Position numbers and translations under genes: made by a program. From Bryobacterales bacterium (GTDB lineage: Bacteria; Acidobacteriota; Terriglobia; Bryobacterales; UBA6623): a stretch of DNA of 38,486 nucleotides. The stretch spans positions 1-38,486 of the forward strand of contig JAPPMC010000176.1 in the NCBI GenBank assembly GCA_028819235.1, read 5' to 3'. Numbering within the stretch: the first letter of the stretch is position 1; every line of letters begins with the position of its first letter. Below the pieces are notes generated by a model that saw only the letters and a list, made by a program, of their open reading frames with translations, searched no databases and was not told where the DNA came from. Positions 1 through 9,154 of this stretch are shown piece by piece.

Positions 1-663
1 GCGGACCCCGGAATAGCAGGTCTCTCAGCACATTTCATGACTCAGCACATATTGGTTCTGCGCGCCAAGAAGCCGATCGAACTTGAGTCAGGCCTGCGAA
101 TCACGGCCTGGCCGATAACCCTACTACGTGGTCGCAAGCTCAAGTGCTGCCCACTCCTTAGCGGTCGGGAGATCACCTTTGGGCCGATGGACCTCTCGTC
201 AATCACCCGGTTCATCGCATTCGAAGTTACGTTGGTGGGGGACAGGCTCAAGGTGCCGCCTCAGACCTTCGTCCTCCGTGTGCCGGCGGACAGGCTGCCG
301 ACGCAGTTGCGCGACGAAGCTGTGGTCCGGCAGGTTGTACGCAACCGTGACGGGTTCCTTCGCTATCTCCTTTTTCTGCTCGGTGATTTCGACGCCTTCG
401 CGGACGGCGAAGGCAGCGGAGCCTGGTCGCCGGGAACTGGTGACCAGAGTCGTCTCGGGACACTACCGCTGCTGGAACAGATGACCCGTGCCTTCTGCCG
501 CGAACCGTCGCGGCTGGATGCGGTGCGCCGCCTCGTCGAGCATCTCCGGACAGCGAGTGCCAACGGCGAGGACGGAGAGATTGTTCCAGACGACTTCGTA
601 GAACTATGGGAAGTCTTTGAGTCGGCACTGCCGGGAGGGGATCGTGACAAACCCGCGCCGTAA
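1..663 (+). CDS. Partial protein of unknown function, partner of the downstream helicase (5' end outside window)
   Basis: I do not recognise a named domain. The frame is open from the first base of the window, so the ATG at 37 (208 residues) is probably internal and this is the C-terminal part of a longer protein. The visible part has a beta-rich stretch followed by basic and acidic helical segments (around residues 85-115 and 140-200 counted from the ATG at 37), with no signal peptide or membrane segment. Its end overlaps the helicase start by 20 bases, so the two are translationally coupled and probably work together. In helicase-containing defence loci the upstream partner is often a phospholipase D-like or other nuclease-like protein; that role here is inference only, since no HKD motif lies in the visible part. 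Confidence 0.6.
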   Translation, partial: ADPGIAGLSAHFMTQHILVLRAKKPIELESGLRITAWPITLLRGRKLKCCPLLSGREITFGPMDLSSITRFIAFEVTLVGDRLKVPPQTFVLRVPADRLPTQLRDEAVVRQVVRNRDGFLRYLLFLLGDFDAFADGEGSGAWSPGTGDQSRLGTLPLLEQMTRAFCREPSRLDAVRRLVEHLRTASANGEDGEIVPDDFVELWEVFESALPGGDRDKPAP

Positions 664-3600
664 CGCCGAAAAGGCTCTGAGCGCGCTCAAAGACTTCCAG
701 CGCCGAACGGTGGACTACGTATTCAAGCGGATGTGGGAGGATGATCCGCCCGCACACCGCTTCTTGGTGGCGGACGAAGTCGGACTCGGCAAGACCCTAG
801 TTGCTCGTGGAATCGTCGCCAAGACGCTGGAGCATCTCTGGGACCGGGTCGGACGGATCGATGTTGTCTACATCTGTTCCAACGCGTCCATCGCCCACCA
901 AAACGTCAGTCGGCTTAATGTCGGCGGGCTTCCGCACGCGGTGCTGCCAACCCGGCTCACCCTGTTGCCCGCGCATGTTCGCAATCTGGATGGCAATAAG
1001 GTCAACTTCATCAGCCTGACGCCAGGCACGTCCCTCAACACCACCAAGTCGAACCGGGGCGGAATACTTGGCGAGCGCCTAGTCCTATGGGAGATGCTGA
1101 AGCAATTGACCCATCCGCGTGATGAGGCTCCAATTACCTTGACACGGCCCACCAAGGTGGCTCCACCCAGGACTTCGACTGCGCGGCCCTGTCAGCCGCT
1201 GCCGAGCCTGGTCCCCACTCTGAACCGCGACGGCCTGTACAGGCTCCTTCAGTGCCGGGTCTCGGACGGGAGTTACGAATGGCACATGCGCTATAGACTG
1301 CCGTCTGTCGACACGGCCCTGACCGACGCGTTCCTCGGGCGGCTGCTGGACGATCGCAAGCTCTACGACGACCTGCTAAGCCTTTGCGAGCGTTTCGCCG
1401 ACCGAGGCTGGGCGGACGACCAATACGCAATGGTCGGAGACCTTCGCAGGATGCTAGCTAGTGTCTGCATCGAGGCACTCGAACCCGACCTGATTATCCT
1501 CGACGAGTTTCAGCGGTTTCGCGACCTCCTCAATTCGAACAGTCGAGCTGGGCACCTCACCAAGCAAATCCTCGACTTCAAATACAGACAAGACGCCCCC
1601 GAAGCAGGGCTCAGGGCACGAGTCCTTCTGTTGTCTGCCACACCTTACAAGATGCTGACCCTCTATGGCGACGAGGGGGAGGACCACTACTCGGACTTCC
1701 TCTGCACATGCTCGTTCCTCTGCGACGAAGACGAGGATGTGATGCGTGGGCTGTGCGCGGCAATTCGACGCTATCGCCTTGGCCTACTTGACGGCCAGAG
1801 CCGAATCCAGGATCTCCCCGAGGCTCGACGGGACCTAGAGGCCCGCCTTCTCCGGTTCATGGTACGAACGGAACGTGTGCGCGTCTCGGCGGAGCAGGAC
1901 GCCATGCTCGAACAGTGCTTATCCAATCCGCCCCTCAGGACGGAGGACCTCAGGCAGGCCCAAGTCATCGACCGAGTAGCAGCCACAGTCAATGCCCGCG
2001 ATCCAATCGAGTACTGGAAGTCGGCACCGTATCTGCTTAATGTCATGCGGCGATACCGCCTCAAGGATCGCTTCATGGAGTCTTGTGACGATCCTCCTAT
2101 CGACCTTGCCGCCGCCGTCCGCGACAGTGAAGCTTGGCTTCTCAAGCAAGAGGCAGTCGAGCAGTATGGTCGAATCTCGCCCGCCAACCCCCGCCTGCGC
2201 CAGCTGCTTGGAGACACAGTGGAACAAGACCAGTGGAAGTGGCTCTGGATGCCGCCTTCACTTCCATACCTGGAGCCGGGGTCGCCCTACGCTGGAGACG
2301 TAGTAGGCTCGACCAAGTCTTTAGTGTTCTCATCCTGGGTCGTAGTTCCCGATGCCATCGCGGCATTCTGCTCCTACGAGGCAGACCGCCGCATGCTGGC
2401 TAAGGAACCGGAGTTGCCCAAGTACTCGGATCTGCACCGATCCCGTGCGCGTCTGCTGGACTTTCGCTTGCAGGACGATCGCCCAAGCGCGATGAACAAT
2501 CTCCTGCTTCTATATCCGAGTCCCACGCTCGCGGAACTCGGTGACCCACTCCGGCTGGCTCTAGAGCGCGGAGGAGGACCCGTTCCCGTAAGCGAGGCGC
2601 TGGAGCGCGTCAAGAAGCGGATACGGCAGCGGTTCAGTGAGAGTTCAACGACATCAGGGTTGAGCATTCCTGATGGCGAATCCGGCACGGCAGATCAGAA
2701 GTGGTACTGGGCCGGCCCCGCACTGCTTGACGGAGCCCGATATTCCGATACAGCCACTTGGGTCGATGGAGTCGAGCACTGGCTTCCTCCTTCGGAAAAA
2801 GGTTCGGATCACAGAGGGCTCGCCAAGCATGTTGCCGAGTTCCGTCGCGTGATGACGAATCGTCCTGATCTCGGAACTCCTCCTGATGACCTCGTCGAGA
2901 TTCTGGCCATTGTGGCGCTTGCAGGCCCGGGGGTGTGCGCACATCGTGCGCTCCGGCGGATCACGAATCTAGACCCGACTCATCCAACGCTGCTTTCTGG
3001 TGCGGCTCGCGTGGCCCAAGGCCTGCGTTCGACCTTCAACATGCCGGAGAACACTGCACTGATCCGCACGCTCTCATCGCAATCGCGGACGAGATACTGG
3101 GAGCTCGTCCTACGGCATGCTCTGGCCGGAAACCTCCAAGCGGTCCTCGATGAGTACGCGCACACCTTGGAGGAGTCGCTCGGGTTGATGGGCCACACGA
3201 CGGAGAAAGTGGCCAAGGACATCGCGAGTGAGATGCTTGAGGCACTATCGATCCGCACCTCCCCGGTTCGCATGGACAACATCCACTGCACCGGGCCCAG
3301 TGCTCCGATTGAGATCAATCCCTTCAACATCCGCACCCGCTTCGCGCTGCGCTTCGGCGACCTGCGAGACGAAAGGGGAGAGAGCATTCAGCGTGCAGAC
3401 AGCGTAAGGAAGGCATTCAACTCCCCTTTCCGGCCGTTCATCCTCGCGTCGACCTCGATCGGCCAGGAAGGATTAGATTTCCACACCTATTGCCATGCCG
3501 TGTATCACTGGAATCTGCCCCACAATCCTGTCGATCTGGAGCAGAGGGAAGGCCGAGTCCATCGCTACAAGGGTCACGCCGTGCGCAAGAACGTAGCTGA

Positions 3601-3970
3601 GTGCTACGGTCTTGGGCGAATCCAAACTGACTCAGCAGACGGCCTCGATCCATGGAAAGTCCTGTTCCAGAGAGCCAAGGATGATCGGGATTCCAAATCG
3701 AACGACCTGATCCCGTATTGGATCTCTGAGAAGGGGAGCGCTCGCGTTCAGCGCCGCGTGCCGCTGCTACCGTTCAGCCAAGAGGTAGATCAGCTCCGCC
3801 GCTTGGTCGGTAGCCTCGCAGTGTACCGGCTCGCCTTCGGCCAGCCCCGCCAGCAGGATCTGGTGGAGTACCTACGCGGGCGGCGTGCCGAGGACGCGAA
3901 CGGGCTTGATCTGGAGCAATTCCGGATTTCATTGCAGCCGCCGGACATCACTGCTCCTAACACGGGCTAA
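644..3970 (+). CDS. SNF2-like superfamily 2 helicase/ATPase, probable defence or DNA-modification locus protein
   Basis: A protein of 1108 residues carrying the motifs of an SF2 DNA helicase/translocase: Walker A DEVGLGKT at about 44-51, Walker B/motif II in the form DEFQ at about 287-290, motif III SATP at 331-334, motif V STSIGQEGLDF starting near 936, and motif VI QREGRVHR starting near 967. About 600 residues separate motifs III and VI, far more than in a minimal helicase, so a large insertion probably binds DNA or a partner. I chose GTG 644 because GGGAGG sits 5 bases upstream; a TTG at 617 in the same frame is possible. It overlaps the upstream partner gene by 20 bases. Helicases of this type are common in phage-defence islands; that role is inferred from family type and context, not shown. 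Confidence 0.8.
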   Translation: MTNPRRNAEKALSALKDFQRRTVDYVFKRMWEDDPPAHRFLVADEVGLGKTLVARGIVAKTLEHLWDRVGRIDVVYICSNASIAHQNVSRLNVGGLPHAVLPTRLTLLPAHVRNLDGNKVNFISLTPGTSLNTTKSNRGGILGERLVLWEMLKQLTHPRDEAPITLTRPTKVAPPRTSTARPCQPLPSLVPTLNRDGLYRLLQCRVSDGSYEWHMRYRLPSVDTALTDAFLGRLLDDRKLYDDLLSLCERFADRGWADDQYAMVGDLRRMLASVCIEALEPDLIILDEFQRFRDLLNSNSRAGHLTKQILDFKYRQDAPEAGLRARVLLLSATPYKMLTLYGDEGEDHYSDFLCTCSFLCDEDEDVMRGLCAAIRRYRLGLLDGQSRIQDLPEARRDLEARLLRFMVRTERVRVSAEQDAMLEQCLSNPPLRTEDLRQAQVIDRVAATVNARDPIEYWKSAPYLLNVMRRYRLKDRFMESCDDPPIDLAAAVRDSEAWLLKQEAVEQYGRISPANPRLRQLLGDTVEQDQWKWLWMPPSLPYLEPGSPYAGDVVGSTKSLVFSSWVVVPDAIAAFCSYEADRRMLAKEPELPKYSDLHRSRARLLDFRLQDDRPSAMNNLLLLYPSPTLAELGDPLRLALERGGGPVPVSEALERVKKRIRQRFSESSTTSGLSIPDGESGTADQKWYWAGPALLDGARYSDTATWVDGVEHWLPPSEKGSDHRGLAKHVAEFRRVMTNRPDLGTPPDDLVEILAIVALAGPGVCAHRALRRITNLDPTHPTLLSGAARVAQGLRSTFNMPENTALIRTLSSQSRTRYWELVLRHALAGNLQAVLDEYAHTLEESLGLMGHTTEKVAKDIASEMLEALSIRTSPVRMDNIHCTGPSAPIEINPFNIRTRFALRFGDLRDERGESIQRADSVRKAFNSPFRPFILASTSIGQEGLDFHTYCHAVYHWNLPHNPVDLEQREGRVHRYKGHAVRKNVAECYGLGRIQTDSADGLDPWKVLFQRAKDDRDSKSNDLIPYWISEKGSARVQRRVPLLPFSQEVDQLRRLVGSLAVYRLAFGQPRQQDLVEYLRGRRAEDANGLDLEQFRISLQPPDITAPNTG

Positions 3971-4136
3971 CAAGCACTATCCCGGATTCCCGGCCAGCAG
4001 ATGCATCCTCGAATGGTCGGTTTGCCCTCGGGTGACGATCTCAAGAACGTTGACGAACATTCTTAGCGCCGAGACAGCACCGTGGGCAGAAAGTCAAGAC
4101 GGCGCCTTTGTCTCTCACAATTCACTGAGTGTGAGG

Positions 4137-4152
4137 GGCAAACCCGATTGTC
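4137..4152. promoter_or_regulatory. Degenerate palindrome, copy 1 of a possible operator
   Basis: GGCAAAC-CC-GATTGTC is an imperfect 7-2-7 palindrome (5 of 7 positions pair). It lies in a 22-base segment starting at 4131 that matches the segment starting at 4338 with few mismatches. The symmetry and the conserved flanking GTGAG suggest a dimeric repressor site, but no regulator gene lies beside it. Confidence 0.3.
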
Positions 4153-4343
4153 TATCATTGGTGATCGACAAACCGGGTAGGCTCGCCCAGGCCGTCGGCA
4201 GCGGTGGCGGGTCTGCCGGCAAGCCGGCTCCGATGCGCTTGGGATCTCCGGCAACAGGCCACGGTAGCAGCGAAGCGTGGTCGGTTGTGCCTCATCGGAC
4301 AACGTGCATGAGTGAGCACCGCCATTGCGCATCGTCTGTGAGA

Positions 4344-4359
4344 GACAATCTCGATTGTC
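4344..4359. promoter_or_regulatory. Perfect palindrome, copy 2 of a possible operator
   Basis: GACAATC-TC-GATTGTC is a perfect 7-2-7 inverted repeat, preceded by GTGAG as in the copy at 4131. It sits about 200 bases before the amidase start and could bind a dimeric regulator (HTH type), or be part of a decayed mobile element end. Confidence 0.35.
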
Positions 4360-4555
4360 AATCACTAATCTCAAGAAGTGAGAAACGTCCTACCGCGACG
4401 GGAGTTGCAGGCGCCAGGAACTGTGGCGTCCGTCGGCAAGCAGTAGCAGACGGTTGCCCCTTCGCCACTGGGGTCAACGTGCCCAGCAGTGCCACAATGC
4501 CGGAGTGCCACCAGTGGAAACCGCGCGGACCCTAGGAACCCGGCCCGGTCGTGCC

Positions 4556-5884
4556 ATGAGGCTTTCGAGGGACCTTCCGGGCCCATCAACTGCCCCATTC
4601 CCGTGGAGCATCTCTGAAATCGCACGCGGAGTCTCCGCCGGCGAACTCTCGGCGTCCGACCTTGTGAGAGCCTCTCACGAGGCCGTCGACCTGCTGGAGG
4701 AGCGTGTCGGTGCCTGGGTAGCTATGCGGCGCGAGGACGCCCTGCGGGCCGCCCTGAAACTGGACGATCGGTTTGAGCGGCATGGTTCCCTTGGCACACT
4801 TCACGGCGTTCCCGTCGGAATCAAGGACATCTTCGACACGGCGGACCTCCCCACCGAGTGGGGCACCAAGACGCAAGAGGGGCGGCAGCCGGATCGCGAC
4901 TGTGCCCTTGTGACAGCGCTGAAGTCGCGGGGATGCGTTGTCATCGGCAAGACAGTGACAACCGCCTTCGCCTACTTCGACACCGGCCCCACCAGGAACC
5001 CGGCGAATCTGGACCACACTCCGGGAGGATCGTCCAGCGGGTCCGCTGCGGCGGTGGCGGCCGGCATGGTCCCGCTTGCCGTCGGCAGCCAGACACAAGG
5101 CTCTGTGCTGCGGCCGGCGTCGTTCTGCGGCGTCACCGGCTTCAAGCCTGGCTTCGGTGTGCTTCCGCTGGAAGGAGTGATGCCGTTCGCCCCGTCCCTA
5201 GACCATGCCGGCCTGTTCACAGCCACGCCCGGAGGGATGCGGCTTGTCTGGAGGGCGCTCGGCTTCGAAGCCAGATCAGCGGCCGCTGATTCGGTCACAA
5301 CTCTGCCGTGGCCGCCGATCGGCAGCGTGACACCTGCAATGCGGGAGGCAGTGGAATCTGCCTTGGCCGCCCTCGAGGCCGCGGGCGTTGCCGTCCAGCG
5401 CGAAAGACGCCCGTCGTTCTTCGACGACCTGCCACCGGCCCTGTTCACGGTGATGGCGAAAGAGGCGGCGCAAGTGCATGGGCGGCTGTACAGGGAGCAC
5501 GGACGCCGGGTTGGAACAAAGCTCGCGAACCTGTTGGACGAGGGGATGCGCATCCCGGACGGGGACTACCGCGCCGCACTGAACACGCTGAAGGCCTGCC
5601 GCACTTCCTACGCCCGATGGGCAGTCGACCACCCGATCGTAGCGACGCCTTCGGCGCCGGGTCCCGCCCTCCGAGGCCTGGAGTCCAGCGGTGACCCATG
5701 CTGCAATGCGCCGTTCACCGCGCTGGGGGCTCCCGCGGTGTCAGTCCCGATGCCAGTGCCAGAGAACCAGCTTCCGATGGGCCTTCAGCTGACTTCGACT
5801 TCCGCTGGAGAGGCAGCCCTACTGGCCTCGGCAGAGGCTTGGCACCGTCTGCTCCACCGGAGCTACGGCGGGCCCTGTCGCTAG
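4556..5884 (+). CDS. Amidase signature family hydrolase
   Basis: A 442-residue protein of the amidase signature family, which hydrolyses amide bonds with a Lys-cisSer-Ser triad. The triad is visible: Lys90 in GVPVGIKD, Ser159 in the GGSSSGSAA loop, and Ser183 in QTQGSVLRP. The length matches stand-alone amidases of the AtzE/biuret hydrolase/indoleacetamide hydrolase type, not the longer GatA of the tRNA amidotransferase, and no gatB or gatC neighbours it. Substrate cannot be told from sequence. The frame is open further upstream to 4454, but homology-like sequence (SISEIARGVSAGELS) begins near residue 18 after ATG 4556, so I take that ATG although its ribosome binding site is weak. It stands alone, 51 bases before trkA. 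Confidence 0.85.
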   Translation: MRLSRDLPGPSTAPFPWSISEIARGVSAGELSASDLVRASHEAVDLLEERVGAWVAMRREDALRAALKLDDRFERHGSLGTLHGVPVGIKDIFDTADLPTEWGTKTQEGRQPDRDCALVTALKSRGCVVIGKTVTTAFAYFDTGPTRNPANLDHTPGGSSSGSAAAVAAGMVPLAVGSQTQGSVLRPASFCGVTGFKPGFGVLPLEGVMPFAPSLDHAGLFTATPGGMRLVWRALGFEARSAAADSVTTLPWPPIGSVTPAMREAVESALAALEAAGVAVQRERRPSFFDDLPPALFTVMAKEAAQVHGRLYREHGRRVGTKLANLLDEGMRIPDGDYRAALNTLKACRTSYARWAVDHPIVATPSAPGPALRGLESSGDPCCNAPFTALGAPAVSVPMPVPENQLPMGLQLTSTSAGEAALLASAEAWHRLLHRSYGGPCR

Positions 5885-5935
5885 ACCACACGGGGGCATA
5901 CACGTGATAACCTCAGTCTGCAGGCCTTAGGCTCC

Positions 5936-7318
5936 GTGCGCATTCTCCTTACGGGAGGGGGGCAAGGTGCCGCCCTCATTGCTGCCCGCTTGATCGGCGA
6001 GGGCCATCAGGTCACGATCGTCGAGAAGGACGCGGCGCGCTGCGTCGAGCTGGAGGAGCATCTCGACGCCAAGATCGTTAACGGCAGCGGCGGGAGCGTG
6101 CGCACGCTCAAGAAGGCGGGCATCGGCTCGGCCGAGATGTTCATCGCCGAGACCGACTCCGACGAGGTCAACCTCCTCGGGTGCATGATCGCCGAGGCGC
6201 GCTCGAACGTCCGCTTCAAGGTCGCCCGCGTCCGCACGCATGAGTTCCGCCATTGGGACGCCGTGCTGCAGGACCTCGGCCTGAAGGTCGACAAGATTAT
6301 CCACCCGGAGACGACCATCATGGACCGGATCATGCGCGTCCTCCACCTGCCGGGCGTCTCGGACATTCTGGACTTTGCCGACGGGAAGATCAAGCTGTTC
6401 GGCATGAACGTTGACGCAGACAGCTGGTACGCCGGCAAGACCGTCGAAGAACTCGACGCAGCGGGGCCGCCCAAGAACAGCATGATCTCGATGATCTTTC
6501 GCGGGCCGGAAGTGATCATCCCCCACGGGGCGCAGAAGCTCATGGCGGGCGACCACCTCTACATCTGCACGACCTCGGACGATATCGATGACGTCCTTGA
6601 GTTCATGGGCATCCAGCAGAAGAGGACGCTCCGGCGGGTGGTCGTGGTCGGCGGAAAGCAACTCGGCATCTGGGTGGCGCAGGAACTCGAGCGCCGGGGA
6701 ATCCATGTCAAGCTCATCGAGCGGGACGCGGCGCGCTGCCAGCTGATCTCGAGGATCCTGGCCAGAACGGTGGTCGTTCAGGGGGACCCGACCGACCAGC
6801 AGACGCTCGAAGAGGAGAACATCAGGGGCGCCGACGCCTTCCTGGCGCTCACTAAGGACGACGCCGCCAACGTTGTCGCTTCGCTGCTCGCCCGACGCCT
6901 CGGAGCCCACAAGATCGTCGCGCTCATCAACCGCACCAATTACCTGCCGATCGTTCAGCGGCTGGGCATCAACACCGCCATCAGCCAGCGCCTGACCGCC
7001 GTGGACATGATCCTCGGCTTTGTGCGCAAGTCCCACCTTCTGTCGGTCACCACGTTCCGTGAGGAGGAGGCGGAGGCATTGGAGTTCATCGCGTCGCCCG
7101 GTTCGAGGATCGTGAACCGCAAGCTGCGTGAGATTCGCATGCCACGCGGCGCGGTCGTGGGGGCGATCGTGCGCGACAACGGCTACGTGAGAGTGCCGCG
7201 CGGGGAGGCAACCGTCCGCGAGGGCGACCGGGTGATCATCTTCTCGCTGGCGGACACGGTCCAGCAGATTGAGTCCCAGTTCCTGGCGAAAACGGGGCGC
7301 CGCAGGCTGTTCGGGTGA
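5936..7318 (+). CDS. trkA: Trk potassium uptake regulatory subunit TrkA
   Basis: A 460-residue cytosolic NAD-binding regulator of the Trk potassium channel. It has the duplicated layout of full-length TrkA: RCK_N (about 1-120, with nucleotide loop GGGQGAA at 7-13), RCK_C (about 140-225), a second RCK_N (about 234-355, VVVVGGKQLG) and a second RCK_C (about 370-455, ending REGDRVIIF). TrkA forms a gating ring below the membrane and couples nucleotide binding to channel opening. It starts with GTG at 5936; no strong ribosome binding site is visible. Its stop overlaps the trkH start by four bases (GTGA), so the two are co-translated as a channel-regulator pair. Confidence 0.95.
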   Translation: MRILLTGGGQGAALIAARLIGEGHQVTIVEKDAARCVELEEHLDAKIVNGSGGSVRTLKKAGIGSAEMFIAETDSDEVNLLGCMIAEARSNVRFKVARVRTHEFRHWDAVLQDLGLKVDKIIHPETTIMDRIMRVLHLPGVSDILDFADGKIKLFGMNVDADSWYAGKTVEELDAAGPPKNSMISMIFRGPEVIIPHGAQKLMAGDHLYICTTSDDIDDVLEFMGIQQKRTLRRVVVVGGKQLGIWVAQELERRGIHVKLIERDAARCQLISRILARTVVVQGDPTDQQTLEEENIRGADAFLALTKDDAANVVASLLARRLGAHKIVALINRTNYLPIVQRLGINTAISQRLTAVDMILGFVRKSHLLSVTTFREEEAEALEFIASPGSRIVNRKLREIRMPRGAVVGAIVRDNGYVRVPRGEATVREGDRVIIFSLADTVQQIESQFLAKTGRRRLFG

Positions 7319-8766
7319 TCCGCTGGACGCAGATTGGCCGGATCATCGGACTGTTCCTGATCGCGCTCGCGGGCGCGATGATGATCCCGTGCGCCTACTC
7401 GATCGCCACTGGCGGCGATGACTTAGCGCCGCTGGCCGCAGCAGTGGCGGCCACGGCGGTGGCGGGCGGATTGCTAGCAGGAAGCTGCCGAAGCGCGCGG
7501 AGAGAGCTAACGCAGCGAGAGGGCATCCTGCTCACCGTGGCCGTGTGGCTCGCCGCATCCGTCTTTGGCGGCCTGCCGTTCCTGTTCGCTCCCGGAATCG
7601 AGACCTTCACGGACGCGGTCTTCGAGTCCGCTTCGGGGGTGACCACGACCGGCGCATCCGTTCTCGTCGAGGTGGAGCGGCTCTCGCGGCCGCTCTTGCT
7701 GTGGCGCGCGCTCTCCTCATGGCTGGGGGGAATGGGCATCGTCGTTCTGGTGATCGCGGTCCTGCCGCTAGTGGGCCACGGCGGGATGCACCTGTACCGC
7801 GCCGAGTTCTCCGGCGCGTCCTCCGAGAAACTGTCGCCGCGCGTTGCAGAGACGGCGGGCTCGCTGTGGGGAATCTACGTCGCGCTTACCGGCCTGCTGG
7901 TCGTTTTGCTGGCGGTCGCCGGAATGGGGCCGTTCGACGCGATTGCACATGCGTTCGCGACCATGGCCACGGGCGGATTCTCGACGCGTACGGCCAGCAT
8001 TGGCGCCTTCGACAGTTCGGCGATCGAATACATCACGACACTGTTCATGGTTCTGGGGGGCTGCAGCTTCATACTGCACTACCGTGCCCTGATCGAGCGT
8101 CGACCCATTGCAGCGCTGCGTGACTACGAACTGCGGAACTTCCTCGGCCTAGTTGCGCTGGCTACCCTCGTCGAGGCTGCACTGCTGCTCTTCGAGCGCG
8201 GCTATCCTCTCGAGCGGGCGCTGCGGACCGCTGTCTTTCAGGTCTCTTCGATCACCACAACCACAGGATTCGCAACCGACGACTTTGAGGCATGGCCTCC
8301 GTTGGGCCAGCTTCTCCTACTGGCACTGATGTTCACTGGCGGCTGCACAGGCTCCACTGCAGGAGGGATGAAGGTCTCGAGGCTGCTGGTGCTGGTCAAG
8401 GTCGTCGGCCGCGAGTTCAAGCGCATGGTTGAACGCCACGGAGTGTTCGTGGTGCGCCTTGGAGGCTCGGTGATCCCGGAGCCGTCGATCCAGAGCCTCC
8501 TCAATCTGGTCTACCTTGCCTTCGTAGTCAATTTTACGTCCTGCCTGATGCTGGCTGCGGTGGGTGTCGACGTGTTCACCGCGATCTCCGCGGTGGCCGC
8601 GACCATGTTCAACATCGGCCCGGCCCTCGCCGGAGTCGGGCCGACCGACAACTACGCCGGCTTGCCGGCTATCGCCAAGTGGGTGCTGTGCTTCGACATG
8701 ATTGCCGGTCGCTTGGAGTTCTACACGCTGCTCGTGACCGTAACGCCGTGGTTCTGGCGTAAGTGA
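7315..8766 (+). CDS. trkH: Trk potassium uptake membrane subunit TrkH
   Basis: A 483-residue inner-membrane protein of the TrkH/KtrB potassium transporter superfamily. The four pore-loop repeats that form the selectivity filter can all be read: GVTTTGAS, ATGGFST, TTTTGFAT and FNIGPALA, each with its filter glycine. Hydrophobic segments fit the family's arrangement of two N-terminal helices plus four M1-P-M2 units. It starts with GTG inside the trkA stop codon. No gene follows on this strand for nearly 400 bases, so the operon probably contains only trkA and trkH. Confidence 0.95.
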   Translation: MIRWTQIGRIIGLFLIALAGAMMIPCAYSIATGGDDLAPLAAAVAATAVAGGLLAGSCRSARRELTQREGILLTVAVWLAASVFGGLPFLFAPGIETFTDAVFESASGVTTTGASVLVEVERLSRPLLLWRALSSWLGGMGIVVLVIAVLPLVGHGGMHLYRAEFSGASSEKLSPRVAETAGSLWGIYVALTGLLVVLLAVAGMGPFDAIAHAFATMATGGFSTRTASIGAFDSSAIEYITTLFMVLGGCSFILHYRALIERRPIAALRDYELRNFLGLVALATLVEAALLLFERGYPLERALRTAVFQVSSITTTTGFATDDFEAWPPLGQLLLLALMFTGGCTGSTAGGMKVSRLLVLVKVVGREFKRMVERHGVFVVRLGGSVIPEPSIQSLLNLVYLAFVVNFTSCLMLAAVGVDVFTAISAVAATMFNIGPALAGVGPTDNYAGLPAIAKWVLCFDMIAGRLEFYTLLVTVTPWFWRK

Positions 8767-9154
8767 CCGAGACACAGGCCTGACGGGACTCCAAGCGCGA
8801 GTGCCCAACCACAACGCCTTGCGGAGTCTCCGATAGGCCACATTAGATTGCGCAGTGCATTGACTTGGCAACCAGCCCTCAACCTCTATGCCGAATGCCT
8901 TCCGCGCAAGTCTTGCCGTTGGTCCTGCATCGGAACGAAATAGCGATTGAGGAGACTCCAGCACTATCGTCCGGGGCAGCGCAACAGGAGCCGTCCGGGG
9001 CAGCCGTTGCTGACGAATTCCGATAGCCTTGCGTGGAGGAGTTCGAAATTCGCGCCAAGCGTCTCCTTCTGACGCAATCGCCCACTGGCGTCGGAGTGGA
9101 ACCCGACACGAGGCGGATAGTCGGGTCAACGGATAGTCTATCGTCCGGGATCGA
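8767..9154. other. Gene-free stretch upstream of the ATPase, with short repeats
   Basis: About 390 bases with no supported gene. It holds a 13-base direct repeat CGTCCGGGGCAGC at 8968-8980 and 8992-9004, a 12-base repeat CTATCGTCCGGG at 8964-8975 and 9138-9149, a 9-base repeat CGGATAGTC at 9114-9122 and 9130-9138, and the palindrome GATAGTCTATC at 9132-9142. The cluster at 9114-9149 directly precedes the ATPase gene. Confidence 0.5.
9114..9149. promoter_or_regulatory. Repeat and palindrome cluster just before the ATPase gene
   Basis: Two copies of CGGATAGTC 16 bases apart, with the second forming the palindrome GATAG-T-CTATC, followed by CTATCGTCCGGG, which recurs 174 bases upstream. The position directly before the ATPase start suggests a regulator or protein-binding site; no promoter boxes are clear. 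Confidence 0.3.

Larger units (their letters stand above)
3971..4555. other. Gene-free stretch between helicase and amidase
   Basis: About 585 bases with no convincing coding frame on either strand; the open frames present have no recognisable motifs or good ribosome binding sites. The stretch looks more AT-rich than its surroundings in its middle part and holds two related palindromes 207 bases apart, plus an inverted repeat ctcaca...tgtgag at 4113-4135. It may be the boundary of an inserted defence island or a decayed gene with its control region. Confidence 0.5.

Noticed and set aside
3885..4535. 216-codon plus-strand frame after the helicase
   Set aside because: Starts inside the helicase gene, low-complexity translation with no motif; the stretch is better explained as intergenic with palindromes.
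5927..7036. 369-codon open frame on the minus strand opposite trkA
   Set aside because: It mirrors trkA, whose RCK motifs are intact; the minus reading has no recognisable motif and its composition is that of a shadow frame in GC-rich DNA.
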